The notes beneath the pieces were generated by a model. The model worked only from the letters and a program-made list of their open reading frames with translations, was not told the origin of the DNA and ran no database searches. A stretch of DNA of 64,000 nt from Mytilus edulis (lineage: Eukaryota; Mollusca; Bivalvia; Mytilida; Mytilidae): assembly GCF_963676685.1 (NCBI RefSeq), contig NC_092354.1:67158241-67222240 (forward strand), given 5' to 3'. Made by a program: the position numbers and the translations under genes. Shown here piece after piece: positions 21,241 to 33,009 of this stretch (position 1 is the first letter of the stretch; every line of letters begins with the position of its first letter).

Positions 21241-22721
21241 GCTGGAGAAGTAAACCATAATACCCCTTACCAAAAGGGCATGTCAAACCCTGTGTCAACG
21301 TATATTTGTTCCGCCTAACAGTAGTTCCCCTGGATACTTTGTTATTACAAAGGCATAATATCTGTTCCAGTTCGATACAGATTTGATTTTGAAATGCATA
21401 ATATGGCGTTACAATACAAAATACTGGGATGTATTAAAAAAAAAACTTCAAATAAATGATCGACCGATCATGAGAGAGCTCATCAAATGTGTTAATATAT
21501 TTGTTAATTTTATTTATTTCACATTTGTTTGAGATTTAAAAATCAAAGGTTGTATATCACTGTATATGTAAGGTGATCTCGCGCCCAGCTCATATGATTG
21601 TTTTTTCAAATGTGCGTATTCTGATTGGCCAATATTATTGAATTTAGCTATTCTAGTTTGGAAGGGAATCTACTACCATTTACGGGTTAGCTCGGTATTT
21701 TTATTTAATGTTTTCAACTTTTATGTATACTTACCAATTAGACATGTACACTATAATATAATCTTCTGTTTACTGTTGCCCAGGAATGACTTTCACTTAT
21801 CCCGAGAAATTTGACAACCTTTAAAGTCGTTCCTTAATTATGTGTATTCTCTACATAATATGCATGTGCAGATACAGTGGGAATTCTTGTGACAAATTTT
21901 AAATACCTTCCCTGTAAAGTCTAAAAACTTGATTTTTTAAGTATGTGTTCCTTCTTATCAAAGACTCTATTAATTATAACTTCTGGTAAATAGTAACACT
22001 TAAAAGAAAAATTTAAATGAAAACAAAATTTTCATATAATGATATCATTTCCCTACGAAAATAATAACGATGAGTACGATATACAGCAGGCTATAGGAAC
22101 TGTGTGCTAAATTGGTTCAAAATGTTGCTTTGCGAATGAATTCCTGGAGTACCAACTTCAATTTATTTTGCTGTTGGCTGTATACATCTCTGGAACATGA
22201 CAAAGATCTTTCATGTCACCAATTTTGGGAGTCGTCCAAACAGACATAATTTATAGAATCATTTTATGTAGTGTAGATCAAAAGATTTAATCGGCAATGA
22301 ATAAATCTACCATTTCTGTATATATACATTTGTGTATTCAATAATGAGGTTAAGTGTTTGTGTATTGAGATGTATAATGAAGGGTCTGTTTAATTACGTC
22401 AGACTGAGGATGATAAATAATCTGGTTTATATGATTGGCATGAAATGAGGTGGGACATTGTAATTAAGCCCCACCTTTTCTCTAATTGTTTAGTGAGCAT
22501 GACAGTTCTCAATCAAACTGGTATTGTATCATTACTCTTACCTAATTAAAATGACAGACAAGCCTGCCAATTGACATACTTAAAGACATACATACTTCAA
22601 TGAACTGCTCCAAAGATATAAATAACACAAACTTTTCACAGTTTATATGTGCATATGTACCCAGACATCATATGGGAACTTTATTTTAGTGTGTTTACAT
22701 TTTGTAAATGTAGTAGCTAAC
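21241..22721. other. intronic DNA, no gene recognised
   Basis: No inverted-end element or exon was found. Two blocks with more even composition (about 22080-22250 and 22440-22560) show no open coding frame with clear splice sites. Confidence 0.4.
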
Positions 22722-22790
22722 CTGTGCTCATTTGTACTTCTTGTTTGGGAGGTCGGTGCCTTAGGAAAGACTTGGAAGAATAGTTCCAAT
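22722..22790 (-). CDS. small juxtamembrane or tail exon of the Methyltransf_FA gene
   Basis: A 69-nt phase 1-1 block between AG (22791-22792) and GTTAGC (donor GT at 22720-22721). It encodes WNYSSKSFLRHRPPKQEVQM then ST, a basic stretch typical just inside a membrane. The frame is open upstream into a hydrophobic run (TTAVLIMVIIIQIIFL) that resembles a membrane span but is preceded by a stop with no AG between. It may be only the pyrimidine tract of the intron. It splices in phase to 24006..24508 and 19705..19880. Confidence 0.45.
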
Positions 22791-23044
22791 CTTTCAAAAA
22801 AATGATTTGTATGATGATAACCATAATTAAAACAGCAGTTGTGAAGAAAAAAACGATAAAAATTTAATGTGACTCTTAAAGATAATCATAATTTATGGTT
22901 GTCCTCATTAAACTCTCAACGGATCTATCTTAATAAATCTTCCATCTTTAACGATAAGTTTGTATCAAATATATTTTATATATGACCACGCTATTAAAAA
23001 CGGATAGTTCAATAAAGTGTGAAAATATCCAACTATGAAATAAA

Positions 23045-23460
23045 ATTGAGAATGGAAATGGAAAATATGTCAAAGAGACAACAACCCGACCAAAGAGCAG
23101 ACAACAACCGAAGGCAACCAATGGGTCTTCAACGCAGTGAGAAAATCCCGTACCCGGCGGTGGTCTTCAGCTGGCCCCTAAATAAAATTGTGTACTAGTT
23201 CAGTAAAAATGGACGTCACACTAAACTCCAAAACATATAAATGAACTAAAACTAAAAAAACCATACAAGACTAACAAAGGCCAGAGGCGCCTGACTTCGG
23301 ACAGGTGCAAAAATGCGGCGGGGTTAAACATGTTTTTTGAGATCTCAACCCTCACCCCTATACATCTAGCCAATTTAGAATAAAGAAACACATATCAATA
23401 CGCATAGTAAAACTCAATTTAAAAGAAGTCCGAGTCCGATGTCAGAATAGGTAACAAAAG
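23045..23460. repeat. abundant mussel repeat starting GGAAATGGAAAATATGTCAA
   Basis: AAAGAGACAACAACCCGACC, CCAATGGGTCTTCAACGC and GGCGGGGTTAAACATG are hallmark phrases. Parts recur at 35230..35340 and 43905-43950 in reverse orientation and at 50380-50440 (GGTGGGGTTAAACATG). Confidence 0.7.
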
Positions 23461-24005
23461 AACTAAAACTACAAAGGACTTTTTAAAAGCGCTTTGTGAT
23501 CTAAAATATATTGCAAATGTAACTGGGGACCGCTTAAACTAAAGCTCTCGAATACGAATACCAATAATTTATGAAACCAATTATCGGCCCTTTAAAGGCA
23601 TTTTACATATAATGATTACAAATAGATAAAGTAAGAAAAAACAAAAATGATAATGCTTATGATAATATGGATTTAACTACAGCAGTTATTTTATTATCGT
23701 AAAACATTTATAACAAATGAAAGCAACAATGTTGCATATTTCTTCATATTTACAAACAGAAGCCAAATAAATTGGGTTTTCTGAATTTTGAATTATAACA
23801 TATTTTTAAAGAATAATTTAACATTACTTGTCGCTGTTGTTCGAATGATAGACATTCCATCAGAAAATGATTTTCATTTTTCAATTGAATTTAAAGATCA
23901 AGATTTACAAATTCTTTTTTTAAGTTTATTTGGATTAGATGTATTATAAACAATAACGCTTGCATTGAAGCGATTAAGAAATTAAGAAAAGGAAACAAAT
24001 TTTAC
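23461..24005. other. intronic DNA; a membrane-span exon was sought and not found
   Basis: Under the model a transmembrane exon might be expected between 24.0 and 22.8 kb. On the minus strand 23820-23860 reads SDGMSIIRTTATSN but lacks an acceptor. No hydrophobic exon with splice sites was found. Confidence 0.35.
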
Positions 24006-24508
24006 CTTCTATCTGTACCTTCCATTCTCCTAAAATGTGTTGACTTGTGAATAATCTTATGCTTCTTACTATAAAAGGATTTGGGTCGGTCCACTCAGCT
24101 ATAACATTTATACCAACGATAAGTCCTTTTCCTATCATTAGAACTCCGTTTATGACACTGATCCAAAATGGTCGGTATTCATCACATGAACAAACGCCAG
24201 GGGTGTCGTAAAAGACGGTTTTTTGACTAGCCAGTGTTAGTGAATCATCATTCCGTCTTTGAAAACCTGACCTTATATTTGTATTGCTACCAATTTCAAA
24301 ATTATACATGGGCTTTGAGGAATCTCCATCGTCAGATTTTGAATTCTAACAGCATGACACGCCTTTACCATAAATGTTAGTGTCGTAATTCCACTTAAAT
24401 CAAGACCATGTTTGTTGATATCAACAACGTACTGCAAAAAATCAGCGATGTGAACAAAACTCTTGTATGCAATCTTTGGTGTTGTAAATGTATTTTCAAT
24501 TACCAGTC
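24006..24508 (-). CDS. farnesoic acid O-methyltransferase-like (Methyltransf_FA) domain exon, frameshifted
   Basis: Bounded by AG (24509-24510) and GTAAA (24001-24005). The 5' part encodes ENTFTTPKIAYKSFVHIADF and TTLTFMVKACHAVRI. The 3' part, in another frame, encodes SSKPMYNFEIGSNTN, TPGVCSCDEYRPFWIS, GVLMIGKGLIVG, AEWTDPNPF and LGEWKVQIEG. Together these are the ordered blocks of the Methyltransf_FA domain (PF12248-like), common in secreted and membrane proteins of molluscs and arthropods. The name reflects homology only; methyltransferase activity is not implied. The frames meet at an A run (24337-24340), where one base appears to be missing. With that base the exon would be symmetric, phase 1 at both ends. 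It is either a pseudogene, an allele, or an assembly error. Confidence 0.75.
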
Positions 24509-24559
24509 CTATAAAATAATATATATCAACCAATCAAGTTCAAGTAAGATAGGAAATTA

Positions 24560-25009
24560 TATGATAAAACAAGGTGGGTAGGGTACTTGTACTAAAGGGC
24601 CATTAGAAAAACAAAGAGACAGCACCATGACTGGAAGAAAAAAAAAAGACAGTTCGAAAATAGTTCAAAACACTTAGCTATATTCTTATTTGTTAATTCC
24701 GAACTAAGACCGAAAAGACGAAAAGACAAACATAACACAAAACATTAAAACGAACTTTGTAAACAACAGGGGAAGAAGCAAAATTCCGTTAACAAGGCTT
24801 GTCTATTGGAGCCAAACATATAAAGGAAAGGGAACCAGTCTATTCCATTTACTTACTAAATTAATTTGCTGTGACATACTTCATACAATTCAGTTTTAAA
24901 TCAAAGAGCTGATAGCTCTGAAGTGGAAGAAGGTGAATAAAAGGTAACTTGAATTACCATAAAAGCAGCCCCACTTACCCAGGCTGCTTTGTTCCATTAT
25001 CGTTATGAT
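24560..25009. other. no gene recognised
   Basis: Just upstream of the Methyltransf_FA exon, intronic under the model. A short palindrome-like AGCAGCC...GGCTGCT occurs near 24964-24990. Confidence 0.35.
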
Positions 25010-25290
25010 GTACTTTTTTTTCTTCAAACAAGAAAAGGTCATAAGTACATGGATTTCCCATCCATACAATAATTTTCTATGTTCAGTTGACTATGAAAAT
25101 TAGGTAAAATCTTTAATTTGGCAGTAATATTAAGAAGATCATATCAAGAGGAACACATGTGTACTAAATTTCAAGTTGATTGGATTTCAATTTCATCAAA
25201 AACTACCTCGACCATAAACTTTATAACCAGAATCAGGACGGACGGACAGACTAGAAAACATATTGCCCATAAATGGAGCATAAAAATAGT
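25010..25290. repeat. bivalve repeat ending GGACGGACGGACAGAC...GCATAAAAA
   Basis: AAATTTCAAGTTGATTGGAT, GGACGGACGGACAGACTAGA and CCATAAATGGAGCATAAAAA match the 3' end of a repeat family common in bivalves. The plus-strand frame across it is a by-product. Confidence 0.65.
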
Positions 25291-26125
25291 AAGACTTGTT
25301 ACATACCCGCCAACTTTTGAAAGTTCCCATATGGGTTTTTACTGCACAACAACAATTTTAAAGGTTACAATTTTTAGCGACGTATTTTGCAAGATCTGGA
25401 TTGTCTAGAAAAAGTGTCATATTTGTATGATGAACTTACATGCCTTTTCCTTAAGTCTGTTTGCATGATTCTAGTTATATATTAAATCGGTAGAAAATAT
25501 ACATGAAGCTAGCAGACCAGGGTTTATTTTCCAGATTAAGAATATTAGATGCTTGTTGAAATTTCCAATTTTGAATTATGCACAAAGATGGACCTTTAAC
25601 AGGTTGGGAACAACACTCCAAATGAGGGTAACCTAACTGGAAGATCATCACAACCCACTGTAAAACATGAGCACAAAAAAAGTCATTTATATTCATATTA
25701 TTTGATAAAACTTTTCCCCAAGAACTATGCATCTATTAAGTACTGAATGATCAAAACATCATGGTTTTTTATCGACATAAATTTTGTCGTAAATGTAACC
25801 AAATGATGTAGAAATTGTGTTTTTTCTTCAAATTTCCATCAAATTGGAATGTTTATAGTTCCCTTATTGCCTCTCTATTTGAATAAAATAAAATAAGAAG
25901 AAGAATCTGTTTCTTGTTTTGTTTTGTTTTTGACAAATGATTGTTCACTGCTTGCAAATGAATCATTATATTTATATATCTTATCTGTATATGTTTTTGT
26001 TCATGTCTCCATCTCCTTATCATTTGTAAATGTATAGACAAATAAGAAAGAAATAATCTCCACATGTATATTTGCAACATCGTAAATTAATTAAAAAAAT
26101 AACATAGACTAACACTAGTACCATA

Positions 26126-26273
26126 CCCGTAGCCAGGGGGGGGGGGGGTTCGGACGAACCCCCCCTTGAAAACTATTAAGCACTGTTAAAGTCGATGTTC
26201 TGTTCGAATTGTGACTGTTAAAGTCGAGTTTGTGAGTCAAACGAACCCCCCTTTGGAAATTCCTGGCTACGGG
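26126..26273. mobile_element. MITE CCCGTAGCCAGG...CCTGGCTACGGG
   Basis: Perfect 12-bp inverted ends, internal GGTTCGGACGAACC palindrome, and two direct CTGTTAAAGTCGA motifs in a 148-bp element. No coding capacity. Confidence 0.75.
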
Positions 26274-27564
26274 CCTGAGTACTGCATGGATTTTAAGCAT
26301 TATGAAAGTCATATTTGTAGAAAGCTTAAAACGACTTAAAAACAGTGTAAAATGTCTTGCTATTTCTTAGCTTACACAATAAAATCTAATATATACTAAC
26401 ATTTACAAATTTAAATTTCAAGATTTTACTAGGAATTAATATATCTACTAGACCTTTTCTTAGTCTAGTTGCACATATTGTATATGTTGACTACTAATCA
26501 GTAATAAACAAATTTATGATATAAACTTCAATTTAATCCTTAAAAGAAGGTCTAGATTGCTAAAATAATTTATAAATTTAAATTTTTTTATTTGTCCAAA
26601 ATCATTTAAATTCATTTAATCAACATCCTTTTATGATTATTTGATTAAAATATTAATCATTTATAGTCTTTTTACAATTTACATTTTTAAAAGCAAAATA
26701 ACTGAAAACAGGATAAAACAAAGGGAAGTAACAAAAAAGTATTTCAATATTCCCAATACACATCGTTTTGATAAAACAACGGCAGTAAGCCGGAGGTAAA
26801 CATCGTTGATTACCAGTATGTTTGACACCCAAGCTGTCAAGTGAAGCCATATAATTATACATCTTCTTTGATGTTCAGGTAAAATTTAACACAAGTGTCA
26901 ATTACACCAGTACAGTAGTAAGAAATTATCAAATATGGCGTCTGAAAATTTTCATTCATGAAATATTTCATACACGGGAGTTTTTTCTCCTAAACTGGAG
27001 GACGGGAGGAGACCCCTGAAAACGTGAGTTTGTACTCCCGTCCGGAGGTTCACATGTATGTTACGAAGGGCATCTAATTCACATGACAAAGGAAAACCAT
27101 GAATAAAGTCAACACTTTATATACTAGTATCCTTTTTATTTATATAAAAACAAAATCTTCTTGTCTGCAGGATTGCAAATTCGTAACTTCAAGGGCGAAC
27201 TTGTAAACAGGGTGAGTTGTCCCGATACCAAATTCACGCATGCGTAATACAAATATCTACAGTTAAAACATCCTGTTACAAGTAAACAAATAAGGTTCAT
27301 GTGGATGAGATGAAATCTAATAATTTACATAAATAAAAGGGTCATATTTACGATAGTGATTGTTTTACAATCATAATTTACAAATTAAATGATTCAGATG
27401 CCTAATCATGTGTAAAAATCGGTGTCAGGAATCTTAGTTGTTTTGAAATTGTAATACACGAAATGAATGCGGCATACGGAGACTCAATGCCAAGGGTCAG
27501 CCCCTTAAGTCTTCAAAAGACTTGACGTCTTCTTCCACTAAAAAGGGCACACCAATCAGGTAAA
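26274..27564. other. no gene recognised
   Basis: AT-rich. Around 26985-27050 CTCCTAAACTGGAGGACGGG and TACTCCCGTCCGGAGG form a short GC-rich inverted pair. Nothing else was assigned. Confidence 0.35.
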
Positions 27565-28190
27565 TAACAGTCTCCGGGACAAGTTTGCAATTCCGCTGAG
27601 TGCAAAAGTTGTCACCTTAACTTTTGGAGTTAAGTCAAAACAAAGTTGATAACTTGGTTGGTATTGGTTCTCTGATATTTGTCCTAAAAATTTTTGGATC
27701 TAGCACCACTGTTGAAAACGTTATGCCTCTTTTTTCAACAATTTCCTCAGAGGAAAAGTATTTTCCTCAAGGGAAATCAAATTTCCCTGAAGGAAAAAGA
27801 TTTTTCCTCAAGGGAAAAAGATTTCCCTTAGGGAATTTGCTGCATAATAATTTCCTTTGAGGAAATTCTTTTTCCTTAGAGGAAATTCTTTTTCCTTTGA
27901 GGAAATTTGCAGCTTCAAATTTTCCATGGAGGAAATACTTTTTCCTGTGAGGAAATTTGTAGCTTCAAATTTTCCTTGGAGGAAATACTTTTTCCTGTGA
28001 GGAAATTTTTGACAAACACTTTTCCTTGGAGGAAAATTCAAGACAACAAATTTCCTCTAGGGAAATCATTGTTCTTCAAATTTCCTCTAAGGAAATTTCT
28101 GCACATCAAATTTCCCTTAAGGAAATGTTTTCCCTTATTTTTACTTGTTAAACATTTCTTCACTACACCATGTATACAAACAGTATGAAT
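27565..28190 (+). repeat. element with dense TTTCCT/AGGAAA palindromes, copy 1
   Basis: Begins TAACAGTCTCCGGGACAAGT, then a unique part of about 180 bp (GGTATTGGTTCTCTGATATT, GATCTAGCACCACTGTTGAA), then about 380 bp of a dozen or more 14-16-bp palindromes such as TTTCCTTTGAGGAAA and TTTCCTCTAAGGAAA spaced by short AT-rich links. It ends near ACAAACAGTAT. The reverse-complement copy is at 47001..47679. The repetitive peptides readable here on both strands are by-products. No inverted terminal repeat or target duplication was evident. Confidence 0.75.
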
Positions 28191-29199
28191 ATAATTATAA
28201 CAAGACTGTATAATTGATGCAAATGATATTTAAAACTTTAATAAATGTTTGACTCAACATTTTAATGACATTGAAAATAATACAGTCTGACTGTTTAGAT
28301 CTAGGTATTGTTTATACTTTTTATATAAATTTAACTTTAATTTATATTTTTTTTGGGAGCAAATGCTTCTATTTTCTTTGTAATTGTTTCAATGCGATAC
28401 ATTAATAAGCAACCAATTTGAATGTCATACCATTTGTGGTGTTCTAAAGAATTTGTTTATATATTTGCAGATTAAATAATAAAATAAACACTTTTCGTGT
28501 TATTTTAAATTAGAATTTCTTCTGTTTCAGCTTGTATACAGTTATTCAATCCACTACGTAAGAATTCAGTGAATACATTATTCCATTCACTAAACAATTC
28601 CCTTCAATTCTAAGAGAAATCATTTTTGCAAATTGTTCTTCAATGATCTTCTTCTGTATATTTGATATGAGGGAGCGATGTAAATGAGTGGATAAAACTG
28701 GTGTTCCTTTTTTCAACAACAAAATAGTATTTGTTCAGCATTCTCCTTTCTTTTGATTAAGATATGTTGTTGCTTTTATGCAATAGTGTTTTTGTGTATC
28801 TATGATAGAACTCCATTTTGTTTATGGTCATTATCATGTGATAATGTTGAAATTTCCTATTTCTTTTTTGCAGGAAAGCACACATTCCATTTCAAATTAA
28901 TCCAATTATGCACTATGTAAATAAATTTCAACTTTAAGTTTCCTCTTCAGTAATGACCTATTGATCATGAAAACCAAGATGTCTGATTACCTATAAATAC
29001 ACAAAATAAACAAATAAAATGTTATAAATGGAGAGAGAAACAGCAATAAATGTTTTTCATGTGTATCTTTCCTTATTAAAATACATTAAGTAAACTTGAA
29101 CTCGAGAAAAATAAATAACTGCGATGTAGACTAGAAAGTATAAAATGCCAAATAAAGTATTCACGAAAAATTAGTTGATTTACAGAAGTCAAGTCCGTG
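28191..29199. other. no gene recognised
   Basis: AT-rich intergenic or intronic DNA; nothing assigned. Confidence 0.4.
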
Positions 29200-29612
29200 T
29201 TTGCAGGAAATTTACATCATTGGTTGTCTGGTGGAGAGTTGTCTTATTGGCAATCATACCACATCTTATTTTTATATAACCTTGCCATATTCCTATTGTG
29301 CCTGTCCAAAGTTCAGAGCCTGTAGCTTTTGTCAGTTTAGTCTGACACTAAAATTTAGTGGTTGTTGTTGTTGTTGTTTCATACCAGTCATATTTATTTT
29401 TTGTAATTTATTTTGTTATAAACTAGGCAATTACCATGATTAGTTTTACAGTTTGGATTGTTTCAATGTTTCATCTTTAGGTCATTTATAGCTGCCTACT
29501 TTGACTATAGTATAGGGTATGGATTTTCTCATTATTGAAGGTCGTAACAGGCCTACAATTGCTTTCTCAAAGCCATGATAGTTTTCATATTTAATATACC
29601 ACATCTTTTAAT
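29200..29612 (-). repeat. two diverged pieces of the CCACATCTT mussel repeat
   Basis: 29210-29280 (GTGGAGAGTTGTCTTATTGG, AATCATACCACATCTT) and 29475-29612 (GTCATTTATAGCTGCC, ATTATTGAAGGTCGTAAC, ATACCACATCTTTT) match the family at 20360..20570. Confidence 0.6.
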
Positions 29613-30119
29613 TTTTATAGTAATCATGATACCAGTAATCATCTTTCAAGTTCAATAACTTTTTTATATTTAAAGGTGCCTTACCATTTAGGTTTAGTTG
29701 GCTTCTGCAAATTTCACATTGCCTATCATTTCTGCTGTATATAATTTCTCTGTATCTTCTATAGTTCTTGTCCTATACATAAAAGAGTAAAAGTTGAATG
29801 ACATCTTGCATCAATATTTTTTTCTGTTTAATGTACATTATGTATATTAATGTGTGTTTAATAAAAATCTAAACCAAGAGTGCTTGATAAGCTTCTTGCC
29901 CTTATAGCTGGTCTTTAAGCTTTAAATGAATTTTAATGATCAACTAAAAAACTATGAGCACTGTGCAAATAAGACCCCTGCCCTCCAAAAAAAAAAAAAA
30001 ACATGCACAAACAGTGGTATTTATTGACATAAAACATGTATATAATTTGGCTCCATTTATAGATATATATCTCAAGTGACTATAAGTTTAAGGCTGCGAT
30101 TTTTTTAACAAATACATAA

Positions 30120-30800
30120 ATTTCTAAAAACCTTTCAAAGTTTTTGAAAATGGACAATTTTAAAATAACTTTGCAACAACTAAAGTTCCTTAACTCTGCA
30201 TCTTATAAAAAATATACATGATAAATAGGGAATGATACTCCAGCTTGCATATTATTCAAAGTTTTAAAGGAACATAACTGAAGAACGGTAAAAGTTTTAC
30301 TACCAAAATTTGAAATTGATCTGATTAAAATTATGATAAAAAGTATTTTTTTAAAGTTTAATAAAATTTGGTTGAGGAAAACTTAAGTTAGAAGGCCGAA
30401 ACAATTTTTTCCATTTTTAAAGAACATAACTATAGAATTTAGTAAAAGAGACACTACCAAAATTCAAACTTAATCTGTATTTTGTGATGATAAGCATTGT
30501 GTATTGATTTCATAACATTTGGTTGAGACAAACTAAATTTTAGAGAACAGGAAACAAAAAATTCAGCATATTTTCCCCATTTCTAAAGGGGCATAACTCT
30601 GATACTCTAGTACAGTAACACTGACATCACCAAAATTCAAACTTGATCTGAGAATTGTGATAACAAGCTTTTGTAAAAGTTTAATTGAATTTGGTTGAGG
30701 CAAACTAAAGTACTGTAAGAGAACAAAAAACAACTTTGGGACAGATGGACAAACGATCTGACAAGTGTTAAACATTATGCCCCCTCCACTTTGGGTCATA
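30120..30800. repeat. tandem repeat of about 150-bp degenerate units
   Basis: At least four units, each with a GG(A/G)(A/G)CATAACT box (about 30270, 30420, 30588), an ACCAAAATT(C/T)(A/G)AA box and a TTTGGTTGAGG/ACAAACTAAA box. It ends in ATGCCCCCTCCACTTTGGGT, a phrase known from bivalve repeats. Confidence 0.7.
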
Positions 30801-30810
30801 ATAATAACTA

Positions 30811-32059
30811 GAGGCTCTCAAGAGCCTGTGTCGCTCACCTGTTAATGTTTTTACTGATGTCGGCCATCTTTGTTGGTAGGCGGGGTCATTAGACACTCTT
30901 TTTAAAAATAGATACCCTAGTATTATGATTGTGGCCAAGTTTGGTTAAATTTGGCCAAGTAGTTCTAGAAAAGATTTTTATACAAGTTACAAAAATGAGG
31001 AAAAGTTGTTTAATATTGACTCTAAAGGGCAATAACTCCTTAGGGGGTCCTCTAACAATTTTGATCATGCTGACTTATTTGTAGATCTTACTTTGTTGAA
31101 CATTATTGCTGTTTACAGTTTATCTCTATCTATAATAGTATTCAAGATAATAACCAAAAACTGCAAAATTTTCTTAAAATAACCAATTTAAGGGCAGCAA
31201 CCCAACAACAGGTTGTCCGATTCAACTGAAAATTTGTGAGGGGATATATCTTATTCTGATGGACATTAAAATCTTGAAAGATTTGCCCTAAATGTCTTGG
31301 TTTCAAAGATATAAAGCAAAAACTGCATTTTACCACTATGTTCTAATTTTAGCCATGTTGGCCATTTTGTTTGGTAGGCTGGGTCATCGGACACATTTTT
31401 AAACTATAAACCACAATGATAATTGTCGCCAAGTTTGATTAAATTTGGCAAAGTAGTTTTAGAGAAGAAGATTTTTAGAAAAGTTACAAAAAATGATGAA
31501 AAGTTGTTAAAAATTGACTATAAAGGACAATAACTCCTTAAGGGGTCGACTGGCAATTTTGGTCTTGTTGACTTATTTGTAGGTCTTACTCTGCTGAACA
31601 TTATTGCTGTTTACAGTTTATCTCTATCTATAATAGTATTCAAGATAATAACCAAAAACTGCAAAATTTCCTTAAAATAACCATTTCAGGGGCAGCAACC
31701 CAACAACAGGTTGTCTGATTCGTCTGAAAATTTCAGGGCAGATAGATCTTCACCTGATAAACAATTTTACCCCATGTCAGATATGCTCTAAATGCTTTGG
31801 TTTTTGAGTTATAAGCCAAAAACTGCATTTTACCCCTATGTTCTATTTGTAGCCATGGTGGCCATCTTGGTTGGTTTGACGGGTCACGCCACACATTTTT
31901 TAATCTAGATATCCCAAGGATGATTGTGGCGAAGTTTGGTAGAATTTGGCCCAGTAGTTTCAGAGGTGAAGATTTTTGTAAAAGTTTACGGACGACGGAC
32001 GACGGACGCCAAGTGATGAGAAAAGCTCACTTGACCTTTCAGGTCAGGTGAGCTAAAAA
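30811..32059. repeat. abundant bivalve element GGCTCTCAAGAGCC...CAGGTGAGC
   Basis: Starts with the GAGGCTCTCAAGAGCC hairpin and GCTCACCTG, and ends with CAGGTGAGCTAAAAA, whose CAGGTGAGC is the inverse of GCTCACCTG. Internally about 2.5 direct units of about 500 bp each carry GGCCATNTT, CAATAACTCCTTA, GTTTACAGTTTATCTCTATC and CAACCCAACAACAGGTTGTC. A GGACGACGGACGACGGACGC block precedes the end. No protein-coding frame. Confidence 0.8.
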
Positions 32060-32261
32060 GGGAGTTTGTCAAGATATAAAAACAATTCACCAAAGTTTCA
32101 TAAAAATTTGTGAAAGCATTCTTGAGACTATCCTAATCCCAAGTCATGATATAGCATATTAATCTATTGCAATAAAAAGTCATAATATCTAATAAAATTT
32201 GTAGATTTAGCTAACAAAGTCCTTATATTTGTATAAATTAACATTCGTTTATAGTGGATCA

Positions 32262-33009
32262 CAGGGGTTAAAAAATGTTGTTACAGCTAACTAGCCCAGA
32301 ACTTATTGGCAGCAGGATTTTACTAGCCCTGTTCGAAGAACTGCTAGCCCATCAAAACTGACCTGCTAGCCCAAGTATGCTTTACAAATCAGAGTTTGCT
32401 GCATACATTTCAATACAGGGTGGGTGTCATGTTTTGAAGGGGACATTATACACTGTATGCAATGAGTTTCCTTCTGAGCAACCTTTATTATGCTTGATTT
32501 TCTCTAGCAAATGGTATAGGGGGTCTTCATTATCTCGAAAGTATGAGATATCAATAGATGATACCTGGCCACCCTGAGTTATTTGTTCTATTTTTACAAT
32601 ATGTAACTGTACAACAGGGTTTCGTACAATATCGTAGCGGCTACTTAGTGCTACGTAGACTGAACGAGTAGCTAGCTAGCTGCTATCAATATCTATGTAG
32701 CGGCTAGGCTAGCTACACGTTCAATAGTCATAAATTTACGTAGCCCTTTGTCATGTTAGTAGCCGCTACGATATTGAACGCAATCCTGGACCTGTAAAAA
32801 CCAGTTCAAATGCTTGGAATTCCGGATGACGTAATTGAATCTGATTGGCTAAGATAGAATAGCGATGAAGGGATTTTCCACTATCTAATTTGGAAACGCC
32901 AAGAATTTTTTGTTACTAGTCCGTCGGGCATATTGGGTTAAAAGTTTTGATTGCCCGAGGCGTAATGCTCTAGTCCTGGGCGTCGGGCTAGTGGATTTTT
33001 TAACCCCTG
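32262..33009. mobile_element. 748-bp DNA-transposon-like element with GATCA target duplication
   Basis: Ends CAGGGGTTAAAAAAT and ATTTTTTAACCCCTG are inverted repeats. Subterminal TAGCCC/GGGCTAG boxes lie on both sides. GATCA flanks it on the left (32257-32261) and right (33010-33014) as a 5-bp target duplication. No transposase, so non-autonomous. A second MITE is nested inside at 32615..32788. CAGNGG-type ends with 5-bp duplications would fit a hAT5-like group, but that is a guess. Confidence 0.75.
32615..32788. mobile_element. nested MITE with TCGTAGCGGCTACT inverted ends
   Basis: CAGGGTTTCGTACAATATCG... GCGGCTACT on the left is mirrored by AGTAGCCGCTACGATATTGA... CAATCCTG on the right, with further TAGC-rich palindromes (CTAGCTAGCTAG) inside. 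It forms a strong hairpin. Confidence 0.75.

Noticed and set aside
25475-25732. 85-codon minus-strand frame with several W and C residues
   Set aside because: No Ig or other motif order, no clean acceptor or donor; composition fits chance.
27808-28188. Repetitive peptides such as SLEEILFPVRKFL on both strands
   Set aside because: Direct translation of the TTTCCT/AGGAAA palindromes; open on both strands because the units are palindromic.
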